A program made the translations under genes and the position numbers. The notes below the pieces were generated by a model. That model was not told where the DNA came from and searched no databases. It saw only the letters and a list, made by a program, of their open reading frames with translations. DNA of 64,000 nucleotides, from assembly GCA_026874595.1 (NCBI GenBank), contig CM049307.1, positions 51,579,370-51,643,369 on the forward strand, in the 5' to 3' direction. Of this stretch, positions 33,020 through 44,680 are shown one piece after another; position 1 is the stretch's first letter, and each line of letters opens with the position of its first letter. The DNA is from Sipunculus nudus. Taxonomy: Eukaryota > Annelida > Sipuncula > Golfingiida > Sipunculidae.

Positions 33020-34340
33020 TCAATCTTGTGTCACTTTGTCTGTGTGTCCGTCTGTTTCTCAGTTGTCCTCAAATCCGCTTGCTTGCCGGTTCTTGCGTCT
33101 CACATATAGCATTCTACAGGACACAGTTTTGAAAGAATCTTTTTAAAACTATTACATCTTATGTCTTACACTAATATCTCAAAACCAATTTTTCATTTTC
33201 CAGAATTGGCCGCTAGGGGGCGGTGCACTCAAACTTCCACAACATATCATTTTTTGGCCATATCTCCAAAACTATAAACATCATTTACATAAACTATAGC
33301 TTATTTTCTTCCTCTGGGTCTTTCCAAAAACCTGGTGTTTTCATTTGGTTTCAATCTTGAGTCACTTTGTCTGTGTGTCCGTCTGTTTCTCAGTTGTCCT
33401 CAAATTCGCTTGCTTGCCGGTTCTTGCGTCTCACATATAGCATTCTACAGGCCACAGTTTTGAAAGAATCCTTTTAAAACTATTACATCTTATGTCTTAC
33501 ACTAATATCTCGAAACAGATTTTTCATTTTCCAGAATTGGCCGCTAGGGGGCGGTGCACTCAAACTTCCACAACATATCATTTTTTGGCCATATCTCCAA
33601 AACTATAAACATCATTTACATAAACAATAGCTTATTTTCTTCCTCTGGGTCTTTCCAAAAACCTGGTGTATTCATTTGGTCTCAATCTTGAGTCACTTTG
33701 TCTGTGTGTCCGTCTGTTTCTCAGTTGTCCTCAAATTCGCTTGCTTGTCGGTTCTTGCGTCTCACATATAGCATTCTACAGGCCACAGTTTTGACAGAAT
33801 CCTTTTAAAACTATTACATCTTATGTCTTACACTAATATCTCGAAACCGACTTTTCATTTTACAGAATTGGCCGCTAGGGGGCGGTGCACTCAAACTTGC
33901 ACAACATGTCATTTTTTGGCCATATCTCCAAAACTATTAACCTCATTTACATAAATTATAGCTTATTATCTTCCTCTTAGGTTTCTTCATAACATGATTA
34001 AGTCATCTGTTCTCAATCTTGGGTCAGTATGTTTGCCTGTTTGTCAGTTGTCCTCAATTTCGCCTGCTTCCTGGTTCTTGCGTCTCACATGTAGCATTCT
34101 ACTGGCCACAGTTTTGAAGGAATCGTTTTGTAAATCACACTTGTCATATATCGTGATGATATCTGGAAGTCCTATGTTTATTATTCAAATAAGTCAAAGG
34201 TCAAGGTCAAGGTGATCAAAATATATCAAAATCTTATTTTCTTTAGAACTTTGTTAATATTGGTTCTTTCTTCACAAACTATGGATTATTTTCTTTCACT
34301 TTGACACTGCTCGTTCATCTGTCTAACTTAGTGTCATTTC
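33020..34340. repeat. 331-bp tandem array, about four units
   Basis: TCAATCTTG marks unit starts at 33020, 33351, 33682 and 34012, giving periods of 331, 331 and 330. Each unit contains GTCTGTGTGTCCGTCTGTTT, GCATTCTACAGG and GGCCGCTAGGGGGCG. The last unit is worn and ends near an AAAGGTCAAGGTCAAGGT array at 34195-34213. Confidence 0.93.
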
Positions 34341-34533
34341 CGGCAAGCGCGTGACCTCTGGTCATCTAGTTTGTTTGTGGGTCTGTTTGTCCGCACTCTA
34401 CAGGTCGCAGTTTTGCAGCAATTGATCTTAAACTTACAGGAAAAGTGTAAAATCGGTAACTGTCCAAGCCTTTTCTTTTTGGCCAAGGTCAAGGTTCTTG
34501 GCAAACGCTGACGACTATGTCATGATTACATCT

Positions 34534-34641
34534 TGCACTTGTTTTCCGGGTGTAAATTGTGCTGGCAGTTACTCTTTGCACTGTGGCGTACCCGATCAAG
34601 TTGAAAAGGAGTCCGGGATCAGCCTCCATTAAACGTCGACG
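34534..34641 (+). pseudogene. possible second EGF-like exon relic
   Basis: Encodes CTCFPGVNCAGSYSLHCG and then loses cysteines and meets a stop before a GTGAGT donor. PGVNC and the C-spacing fit the EGF exons of the upstream gene, but the match is short. Confidence 0.35.
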
Positions 34642-34971
34642 GTGAGTTCCAGAAATATCTTAAAGGTAGCATAAAACTTTCTCTTGGCCTCATCACTATA
34701 TATGTCTATGCATAAATGTTAATGGTTGAAAGGGGTTTATTTATATATCTAATAATTTATATATAAATATATAAAAAATAGAGATAAAAGCTAAAAGCTC
34801 TGATCCCACCTGACATGTTGGGTGCCCGATAAAGTTTCCGCTAGACATATAGTTCATATCAGATGAACTAGAGTTTTGAGAATGTCTAATGATTCTTCAT
34901 ATATTCTTTCCACCAACAACCATTTTCCACCTCCAGTTACATGCTTTATCTGTTGGTCAACATGGGCACAT

Positions 34972-35199
34972 GTACCATGCTTACTATCTGCTTGTGCATG
35001 AACCCCCCCCCCCCCCCCCCCCCGTGAAATCAAAGCAGGCTATTCACCTCCCTTATTTGTAGAATTAACGTAATTTCTGACTTACTCAGTCAATATTTTT
35101 ATGAACCAGAGGTCATTCCTGCTAGGAAAGGTTCTTTTCAAGTCCCTTTACGATTATGGTTTAAGCTTGTTTTACACAGGCAGATAGTAAGCATGGTAC
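34972..35199. repeat. 20-bp perfect inverted repeat around a poly-C tract
   Basis: GTACCATGCTTACTATCTGC (34972-34991) is exactly reverse-complemented at 35180-35199. A C-run of about 20 lies inside. Could be TIRs of a small element or the inner ends of two copies. Confidence 0.75.
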
Positions 35200-36252
35200 T
35201 TTTAATCATGCAATGATTTTTTTTTCACAGAGAACAAATGTGACGTCAGATGTGTGAGGGGTTTGCTCTTTCCAGTTTACACGGGAGATGGTGCTTTTGG
35301 GCATGGGACTGCGGGAAGACTGACTAGCTGATAGTTCTCAAATTTGATACACGAGGCTCCACTTTCACGGCAGTGTTACATAAAGTTTAGGCCAGTCTTT
35401 TATGCCCATATGTCAAAATTTCGGCAGGTATGATGAAACACAACTTTATTGACAATGATAACATGTAGTTGAAATAATGCGTCAGTGTACAGCGCAAAGC
35501 GGGCCATGAATACAACGGTCTGTAGTTCGTTATCATTATGACTAATATATATTCTGCATCCTTAGTGGAGGTTGCATGATCAGTGTGTGTAAGAAATATT
35601 GTGATACCGTTTAGGGATTCATTGGGGCAAAATGACCGAGTGCTATATTGGTGATGTGGAAATGCATGTCGAGTCACAAGTAAAAACGTAAAAGTAAATT
35701 AGGAATAACGATTAATAATTATTTTCTTATATATAGTTACATATTTTGACTCTTGAAGGAAACCTCATGCGTTTCCTCGTTATCCCTTGCTGTGGTACAG
35801 CCGGCTTATTTATTTAGTCATTACCTATATAAATGTCATTTATATAAATTACCTAGGACGTTCCACTCTTGTGAATCACAGAACGCTAACTTCATGCGTA
35901 GCGGTATTGTAACCCTTGACATTAACTCAAACTGTCTTTATTGAACTAGAGCTGTGGTTCGTCTTATGCAGCATGTATTATGATATAGACCAAAAAAGCG
36001 GGAGGGGGGGGGGGGGGTCTGGGATAGGTGGTTAAAACCCCTTGACCTGAGAGATTGCTTTTTTATGCAGTAGTTCTCCATATTTTAAAAGTTAACCCAA
36101 CCTCTTTCCTAAGTTTTTGAAGATGCGGTGGCTCGGTTTAAATAACAAACCCCTCTCTTTCCAAAATCCAGGATCCGCCCCGGATAAACACATACACACA
36201 CATACGTATTCATGAAGTGACTGGGTATTTCCTCATGGATGATTTTGAATAC

Positions 36253-36301
<49 letters not shown>

Positions 36302-36403
36302 ATAAATCTTAGTCACTACCGCCTATTCGGCACAACAGGTGTCTAAATTGTAACTACTGAGGTATCGGTGTGTAGTGCGATACTGACTCGGATATGTTAC
36401 ATA
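35200..36403. other. no gene recognised
   Basis: Contains a G-run at about 36003-36017 and a (TA)n tract at about 36258-36299. Open frames here are short and featureless. Confidence 0.45.
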
Positions 36404-36480
36404 CCCCTTTAACAGTGGAACCCTTGGAACTGGGCCAAACTGTCCACTTTATAGAGATGCCCATTATATGGAGGTAACAG
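36404..36480. mobile_element. possible pogo/Tigger-like transposon end
   Basis: ACAGTGGAACCCTTGGAACT, followed by GTCCACTTTATAGAG and a repeated ATTATATGGAGG-like word, resembles a pogo-type terminus (CAGTGGAACC). The other end was not found. Confidence 0.35.
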
Positions 36481-37834
36481 TGCTGCCAACTACTTGAAAT
36501 ATTACTTAAGTTACTTGTTTTAAGATTACGTCATTAAATATAAAGGTAAACCAGTAAAAATGTATAATTGTTTATAAACATATATATTTATATATAATGT
36601 ATAATTATGTAGATCTATATCTATGTATAATTATATGTAGGTGTCTGTTAAAACATATATCAATGGACATAACCTACAAGCATTGATCCTGTTATTTAGA
36701 TCTGGCTCATATTTTGTTACCCAAACATTTTCAGATATAGCGTACTGTTCTACAGACTTTCTCTGAGACAAGCCACTCTGGAATCCTAGAACAGGTACAC
36801 TATCAGGTCTTTGTTCATTTCCCTTGTGGTTCAATATAAGTGTACAGTAACCATGAATATGACACAGAATGCATGCGAATGATCAGTGTTTGATGTTGAT
36901 GATACAGTGTAACTGCTCAGTAAGCACTGCACTGAGCCAGGGGGACCTTGCCATGCATTTTCACGTGCCCTACGTGCACACATCCTTACTTACGCTGCTC
37001 TCCTCGGCATCTTGATGGATACACCTGGCACCCTTGGTAGTATAGATTAAGGTCACTTAAAGAACCTTTGCTGAGCCCTTCCTGACATGAATGTGAATGA
37101 AGTATCAAAGGAGGAGTGTGTCAAACAATAAAGCCAGATCATTTCACAACTCCTTGCCCATGCTGCAGGCCAGAATAGAACTACCTTTTTTCGAGCTGAA
37201 AGGACAGGAGACTGGAAGCTTCACCTCTGCTGTGTGAGGGAAACTATTCCACATTTTAATGATGCAAGCATCATACTTATGCTAAATCTGCAAGATTGTA
37301 CTTTCAACAAATGGAAGCCTTGCAGACAAACATGCCTATAGATGAGTACAGTTTATTTACAGACAAGGGGTACTTCACTATGAAGTAGTGATTCATTCTA
37401 GAGTGGATATTTTTCAGATCAGACCATTGAACAGTTCTTGATGCGAACACTCAAGACAGCTGAGGGAATGACACATGGTCGGGGCATAGCAGACCGTACA
37501 TTAACTAAGTTGGTCCATGCACTACCAGGCCGTGTTCTAATATGCGATGCACTGGAGCAGTTTATTGGGGTTCACACTGGTACAACAGAACATAAACACA
37601 TGTGATAAAGCACCCAGGATAGAGACCATAAGGATTGATGCGTCTTCGTTGCACGGCTAAAACCTCATCCACCATTTGCTGGATATGACACAGATCGTCT
37701 GGTGTCTCTATCAACGGGAATCAGTGCAGATACATTTTGTAAACTGTGACATGGCAGTAACCATTGGTGAAAAGGCGGCATCAGGAATATTGGGTAAATA
37801 GTTTACAGATATCACGCTACGCCGGAATGACAGA

Positions 37835-38119
37835 GTGAAAACAATTGGTGCAAAGGATAAGACTGTACGAGTCAGGGGAGAACATGTAGAGGTAAACCCG
37901 AGTCTATTATTCAATAGAATCACATGTATTCTGAACAAAAGCTCTGAGATGGGATCGTTCTTGGCCTATGAACTTGCTCCTCAGCAACTTTTCAAAGACG
38001 GTTTAATGCAAAAGCCAACAATGAGCTCCTTAGATCTCATGTTAAAATCTTTCACCAAGCAATCTAACCAGCCTGAGAACTGCGTCTTTGTGCTAAACGG
38101 TGGTCATCTATTTCGATAA
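37835..38119 (+). pseudogene. open segment of the PIN/FEN-like relic, N-terminal half
   Basis: 94 codons containing VRVRGEHVEVNPSLLFNR, FLAYELAPQQLFKDGLM and PENCVFVLNGGHL. One of the two longest surviving frames of the relic described above. Confidence 0.6.
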
Positions 38120-38620
38120 GTTTTTTGGCCACAACGGTCTACATATAATGACGAATGCCAGTCCTATATTTCCTACATTCTTAAGCATCTGTTGATATAA
38201 TATTTAAGGAACATATGCCAACCACCACAACCCCAGCTGAATTCCCTGCTAACAGTAACAATAAGAAGAAACAAATAGAAACTCTACGTGAAAAAAATGC
38301 TCGCTGCTGATATACGTGCACAAGCAGAAGTAGATGCTGACACGCTGATATTTTCAACAGCGCTAGCTGTCGCAGAGTCGGATCAGCTGGCAGTTGTTAC
38401 TCTTGGCACAGACACTGACCTACTGGTCATGTTGGCCCTTCGGGGAGCCATATTATAAATGTATATATGTTATGATGTAGCAATCCTACAAGGCTGTACA
38501 ACATTCATGAAATTCAGCATGCAAGGAAACACCGGAAGTCACTTGATGTTTCTTCATGCTGTGACAAGATGTGATACCGTATCTGCAATATATCTGCAGG
38601 GCAAGCGTTAAGCGTTCAAC

Positions 38621-39031
38621 ATGGTTCACAAGTGGCGTGGATATGACCTGCTTGATACCTTCTTGAATAGCAGAAGCACCCATGACGAGGTGAAAAGGTC
38701 TGGTGAAATCTTTTTCCGTAACCTCTATGGGGCAGGCAATGTTTCATCTCTTGACGAATACCGCCATATTGCATACAAACGGGCAATCAGTCGCATTTCC
38801 TTAAGTTCGTCATTTGAGCTTTTGAGTTTACCACAAGCTAGTGCCACAGCAAAGCAACATTCATACCGCACATACCTAACGGTTCAAGAATGGATGGGTA
38901 ATACTCTACCTCCAACAGAATGGGGATGGCGTTCGAAAGATGGAACTCTTGCAAGAAACTTAGACTCTTCTGTACTACAGTGCGCAGTAAATGCAGCGGT
39001 CAGTCTTGCAACAATATTGCACCAGCATTAG
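38621..39031 (+). pseudogene. open segment of the PIN/FEN-like relic, C-terminal half
   Basis: 136 codons. Carries GEIFFRNLYGAGNVSSLDEY, a Y(K/R)xA stretch, LPQASATAKQHSYRTYLTVQ and a TEWGWRSKDG motif near the end. Family members end in a similar W.W....L motif. It is preceded in another frame by a degraded GCDTTSA-like motif. Confidence 0.65.
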
Positions 39032-39269
39032 ATGCCAGTGATGATGATGAGATTGAATCAACTCCGGTGAATATAGGTGTAGAAGACAGAACCGCTTGAG
39101 GAAGGTGAATACTGATGTTTATATGTTAAGATATTTAATCCAACTTGTAATGTTCAGACAAAATGTCCACAATGAAAGTAAAGTTGTGTGATTATTTTGG
39201 ATTTGTGAATTTTGAATTCAATAAATAATTATTCTTATACATTTAACATGCCTGGGAATGTTGTGTTCC

Positions 39270-39690
39270 TTAAATTTCCATTATAAATTAATTTAAAAAA
39301 AAAATAAAACATTAAAGAAATGGAGGCCATTTTGTTGGCCATAGCAGAAAAGGATATCTGATAGGTTTTGGTCTTTTAGATCATAAATTTATAAGATTCC
39401 TTGTACATATGTTATATAATGTGTTTTGACACGTTATTCATATGCATCATTTGTCCAAAAGCAAAGTTATTGCTAAAATTAAAAAGAAAATGTTTCCATT
39501 GTAGATTATCTCGAACGCCATCTTGTTTTTTTACTTAAATTAGCTTTTGGCGCACTAGAATATCATTTTATTAGATTCCTTGTATATCAAATCATATATT
39601 TAGATCCTTTTTCTAAAGTTCTAGATTGTCTGGAAGCATAGATATGATGCAATTGGAAATGACGGCCATTTAACCTTTTCCAGGTGTTAC
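39270..39690. repeat. internally repeated sequence after the PIN/FEN-like relic
   Basis: TTAGATTCCTTGTATAT-like and TCTAGATTGTCTGGAA/ATTATCTCGAACGCC words recur here with GGCCATTT at both ends. It probably belongs to the same mobile or multi-copy unit. Confidence 0.4.
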
Positions 39691-39765
39691 GGAACCTAAT
39701 ATAAACAGATCACGTATGCGTGATGAACACAAATTTTGTAATGGAGATAAAAAGAAATCAGATTC

Positions 39766-40250
39766 TGTAACACTAGGCAGCGTGAAATGTCTAGGGGAAC
39801 GAATAAAGAAGTCAATTTTTTTTTGTTTACAAATAACTAAAATTTATTCTTGAAACAACCCTTACGATACAAAACACTAAATCAATACAATTATACAGTA
39901 AAACAGCGTTATAACAAAAGTCAATACAATCACATAGAAAAATAATGTACACAGTACCTGGCTACCAACACCATCACAACGATAAGTCCTTTAAATGTAA
40001 ACTCTCGGAGAATGACAGTCCAGTGTAAAGCTCTTGCAACAATTCAGGAATTAACCTGAAGTCTAAATGCTTAAAATCCAATCCAGGAGAAAGTCTTTGA
40101 AAATCTATAATTGCCGCATTAGTCGGATAAGTTCCCAAAAACTGACACACGCTTCTGCGTCCGCTGGAATCTTCTCTTCTGTTCTCTCTCTCTGGTTCTA
40201 AAACACAGCCCCCTTATATACCTTCACTTCTCAAACAGTCCATAAGATCT
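39766..40250 (-). repeat. possible solo LTR (minus strand)
   Basis: On the minus strand there is a TATATAAGGGGG core promoter, then about 0.35 kb leading to AATAAATTTTAG, and a TGTTACA-type end (TGTAACAC on the plus strand at 39766). That is the usual U3-R-U5 order. The other boundary and target duplication were not found. Confidence 0.4.
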
Positions 40251-40739
40251 TGCACAACACAGTAAACACGCGTTTCAGTAATTCTAAAAAAAAAAAAAAA
40301 CAGAAACAAAACATTTGGAGAAGAACTACCTTAAATTGTTGGTCTATAATTTTTTCCGCGCTTAACCTAAATCTAGTGCGTTCGGCCCAGATCTTACGCT
40401 TTTGGGGAATTTGGAGCGGTCAAGATTTTGTACAGATCTGGGTACAGATGTGAAAATAGAGGAACCCAATGTCAAGTACACAGGCAAAAGGGGCTGGGTG
40501 GCAATTTAGATTTGACAATTATAACAACTGGCTCTCTACTTTATTCCTTTAAATCAGAACCGGATGCGGGTGGGGGGGGGGGGGGGTCCAGACTCTCCCC
40601 CCTCTTTTTTCAGCCCGCAACTATAACATCTGAATAAAATTAATACCATGAAGTATCGCTGACACGATAACCTGCGAGGCCAGCCAAAGCGGTCGTGTTA
40701 GCGGGGAGGTTGTGTGAGCGTTTTTTTAAAATGATAATT

Positions 40740-40830
40740 AACATTATTCCGGGACCAAATAAAGTGTTCTCTTAAGCAGGGGTGGTCGTCATAGCAGGTT
40801 GGTCGTCAGAAGAGTTTTCACTGTACATGT
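40740..40830. mobile_element. possible Tc1/pogo-like right end
   Basis: GGTCGTCATAGCAGG, then TTGGTCGTCAGAAGAGTTTT and CACTGTA, resembles the inverse of CAGTGAAAACTC... termini. A matching left end is not clear. Confidence 0.35.
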
Positions 40831-42635
40831 ATCCTGCCCCCAAACATAATTACACACAAACAGACACATGGATATCTTTCAAACTCTGGTGGTGGCGTGT
40901 ATACATATACTCTCCATGACAAATCGTTATTGTGTAGAAATAAGTGTTCCTTGTTCATTTCAATCTTATCGGTAGGCCCATCAGTATTGCACATTATCTT
41001 TCTTCTTCACACAAAGGCTTCTTTGTTTATGTATTTCGTTATAACTGTTTTTATTAGATTATTAGCGTTAATCTCTTCTCACAGTAACCTATACAGATTA
41101 TATCAAAATTAAATTAACAACCAAGGAAACATCGATCTCATGTTCTTTATAATATATATGTGTGTGTGTGTGTGTGTGTCGTATGCCTTGCCATACGACA
41201 AGCATATAGATAAGGTACCAGAATTACCATGGAGGCTACAAGAATAACCATGCGATAACAAGGAGTGAAAATTTCATCCTTGTGTTTACATATAATGCTC
41301 GTCCACCTCCTTTGTTAAAATAAAATTGTGAGACAGACTACTGTGTGAATTTGTCTGAACAAGTTTGTACCAGCGGAGACAGGAATTTCGGGTTTATTTA
41401 TACAGCGAGGGACTTACATGCCTTATTGGGGGGGGGGGGGGGGTTTAAAACACAAACGCATACCACTTCCCTGGATTCGCATCTGGTGCAAAATCCCTTT
41501 GGTTCACCTGCCTTGGATAAAGGAGTTTATCTTTAATTTATTCAAATAAATAAAAGAAATAGCACTGGGTTGAGCGCATACCTACGCCAAGGCAAAATCA
41601 ATCATATCTGCTTGGTCTGTCACCTATTCGGATCCGGACCGAAAGTTAATTAGGACTTCTCTGGTCCCATGTTCCATCCCTCCATTCAGTTTCGGAACAA
41701 TATAGTTAAAAATAAACAGCAGGTGTGCGCCTTTTCTTATTCCACGTTTGAGTCATACATTTGCACCTGTTAACCGCTGACATAGAACTACTTTCACACG
41801 CAATCAGAAAATGCTTTTCTCCATAATCCGCTCACTATATCCTGCTGTTTTTTGCCCAACGGTACACGAAGACCACGTCCATCCATGCGTGACGTCGTAA
41901 AAGGACACTGTAACCATGAACAAGCGTTCCCGTTAATCAAGCGTTCCCAAGAATTAAGCGTGACCAAACATTGGGAGAGGCCGTTTCGTTCCTTAGGCCC
42001 TTACGTTGAACACCCCAATTAACCAGTTTTCAAAACAACGTTCCATTCAGTCCCATATACTGGTTATGCTCTAAATTGGTTTGGCGATGCGTTCTTACAC
42101 CCTTTGTATGATAAATGATCTATAGGATAATTTAAAGAAACGACTTAGGATAGAGTAATATTGTAAACACTATAGGATATGTTATGGGTGTATTCCATGT
42201 ACAGTTGCCTGGTTTGTTTAGTTTCAGTCACTGAAGCCGAATTATAATTTTGTTTGGTAAATGTTGTTAAAAAGCGGTCTTTTTTTTCTTTTGCACTGCC
42301 AGAGCTGTTTCAAATTCTACATGACTGGTATGATTTGAATTGGTATAGACTGCAACAAATTCGTGCACGCACAGCTTGTTTATCATCGGCCTTGATCCAC
42401 GTTTAGATTAAGTGAACGTACCGGTGACTTCTTTTGCAGACGGGGACTAACTGGATACATAAGGTCACTGGACAGTTAATCTCTAGCCATAAGTTCAACA
42501 TTCTTTACATGAAAATATATATAAACATAGGATTTACCTTATAATTATTCACTTTTCCAATAGACTAAAACATCCGACCGTGAACAGTTGACCTCATTAG
42601 TTCAAATAGCTTGCGCATGCGCGTCCTAATCATCG
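40831..42635. other. no gene recognised
   Basis: Contains a GT microsatellite (about 41158-41180) followed by a small GTCGTATG...CATACGAC hairpin, and a G-run (about 41429-41442). No coding signal. Confidence 0.45.
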
Positions 42636-42639
42636 GGAT

Positions 42640-42815
42640 ATCCAGTCAACACACAGGTTCCATCTAGAACCTTGTATCAAGTTATCGGCAGGACACGAAC
42701 CTCTAAGTGCCAGATGGAACCTCTTTACGGAGAAAAGAGTTCTGGATGGAACCATGGTTCTACCCAGAACCATGTGGGTTCTTAAATAAAACCATCAAGA
42801 ACCCTCTTTTCTTAG
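42640..42815. repeat. GGTTCC/AGAACC-rich hairpin repeat
   Basis: Many alternating GGTTCC, AGAACC and GGAACC words (for example ATGGTTCTACCCAGAACCAT, a near-perfect 20-base palindrome) make a structured element, bracketed by AAAAGAGTTC and GAACCCTCTTTT. Confidence 0.75.
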
Positions 42816-42873
42816 TGTATCCAGAGGGAGCCAACTTCCGAATAATCCAAGCTACAGTGCATAGAAGCTCTCT

Positions 42874-42878
<5 letters not shown>

Positions 42879-42933
<55 letters not shown>

Positions 42934-42960
42934 CCTTATATATATATATATATATATAAT
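42879..42960. repeat. (TA)n microsatellite
   Basis: Long TA tract broken by AGGCCT in the middle, itself a palindrome. Confidence 0.95.
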
Positions 42961-43061
42961 ATAGAAGCCAAACCAAGAACCGGACAGGTGGTGGTCAGAG
43001 CTGTTATTTGCGTATAGCCTTCAGAGCGGTTGACATCTTTTTACATAAGCCCTTACACACA

Positions 43062-43064
43062 CGC

Positions 43065-43106
<42 letters not shown>

Positions 43107-43155
43107 AGAGAGAAAGAGAGAGAGAGAAAGAGAGTATGTGTGTGTGTGTGTGTGT
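43062..43155. repeat. (GA)n and (GT)n microsatellites
   Basis: GA repeats of about 70 bases followed by GT repeats. The Arg/Glu-rich open frames across them are artefacts. Confidence 0.95.
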
Positions 43156-43756
43156 CAGTTGTCGTTATATTTGGTTGCAGTGTTGAATATGGTCAGATCA
43201 GTGGTTATGATAGTAAGTAGTCTTGAAGTGTAACAATGGGGTTAAAGATACACAAAGAAGTATTGAAATTTCGCTGAAGCCAGTTAGCCTATCATACTAC
43301 GTCACGAGGGTCTTGCCAACTATAATATGCGGGATAATCTTCCTGGTTCCGAAGCATTGCTCCACGAACAGCCGGAGATTACAGATGTTAAGTTTAAATT
43401 ATTCTGATAAAATGACGAAACGACACTTACAGATAAGGTAGGTGGTTATTTTGTTTTTGTGTCTATTTGGCTGAACCATCCCTTAAGTAGTACACCAGTA
43501 ATATCTAAATTTCCAAAAACCCTGCCCACTTCCGTTTTCCTGTTATTTCTTTTATATATATTTTGTTTACCACTGCAGTCTAGCTTTTATAAATTGAGTT
43601 TATGAGGGGATATGTGACGATTTACATACACAAGGAATGAATATAGTTACTTTGCGACGATGGGACCGTGTTGACCTGCCTATACAGGGAGCTGTAAAAG
43701 GAATGGCATCAGTTCAAGAGGCCATATGTGTATCCTTGTAATATAGGAGGCACACT

Positions 43757-44480
43757 TTGCAGACGAGCGCTCACAGGAGTACGACTGTGCAGTTTAGCAT
43801 TGATGTAGTCCAGTCTAAACCATCCGAGTGGAAGTCCGAATCCCGGTTCCACGAGTCCAAGTCCTTGAGGTTCGAGTCGAAGTCCACTTTCGAGTCAGAG
43901 TTAATTGGAACCCGAGTCCAAATCACAGTCCAGTTAAAATCTCTTCATATAAATAGATTTGAAATGGAACTTTGAGATTACCTTGAGATGTATTTTTATG
44001 TTAGTGTACAAGTCGTTTACGTTAAGGTTAAATACATTTAGCTTCCGATGCAGACATATGGCTTCGTATACAGAGACATTTTTGGTAATATTCTGCAATT
44101 AGGTTGCACCTATAGTCCGTTCCACCAACCGTGAAACACTGTTTTTTCACGTTTTCTTTTCTACCTTTATATATAATCTGTGTTCTTAGCGATACGGTGA
44201 ATGCCTAGAAAACGACCTAATTTTGTATGAAGTCAGTGATAATGTATTAAAAACAACTTTCATCACGACGCTGAGGTGTTGTTTACATTATGCTAGAAGT
44301 GCATAGCTAACTTGGCCAAACTGAACGGCGTTGTAAGTGAAATCTTTGCCGTCATAATGGAATGACGTAACCGTGACGTCACGGTCGTCGGGTGAAATTT
44401 CCTGAATAGACGTTATGAAGAGGTCAGCAGGTGTCACCGTGTTCAGAAGACCCAGTTAGGCTCCGATATCCTATACTGTA
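43757..44480 (+). repeat. dispersed repeat (copy 2 of 3)
   Basis: A GAGTCC-word cluster (43800-43935), then AGTCCGTTCCACCAACCG and TGAAACACTG (from 44117), then CGACCTAATTTT. The same order is seen on the minus strand around 47.2-47.7 kb. Confidence 0.6.
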
Positions 44481-44617
44481 TAATGCCCGTCTTTTAACAT
44501 AGTAGGCCTACCCAGAGCCCTGGTCAAGGCCAGGCAGGCAATTTCATTCATTTAGCCTGTGGTCAAACTTGTCATTATATACACCCGACATAAAAGGCAT
44601 AATTATCCAAAACTGAC

Positions 44618-44680
<63 letters not shown>

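Larger units (their letters stand above)
36960..39110 (+). pseudogene. decayed multi-copy PIN/FEN-like nuclease-related gene
   Basis: An intronless-looking coding relic split over several frames. In order: AERTGDWKLHL (about 37195), DQTIEQFLMRTLKTAEGM and RGIADRTL (about 37420-37500), a solid frame 37835-38119 with VRGEHVEVNPSLLFNRI, GTDTDLLVML (about 38405), HAVTRCDTVSAIY (about 38555), and a solid frame 38621-39031 with FFRNLYG and TEWGWRSKDGTL. The motif order matches an uncharacterised protein family repeated many times in mollusc and other invertebrate genomes, in which TDxD and GCDTTSA-like motifs suggest a PIN/FEN fold. The family's function is unknown to me. Stops and frame changes make this copy dead. 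Confidence 0.65.

Noticed and set aside
43008-43233. Arg/Glu-rich frames
   Set aside because: Translation of (GA)n and (GT)n microsatellites.
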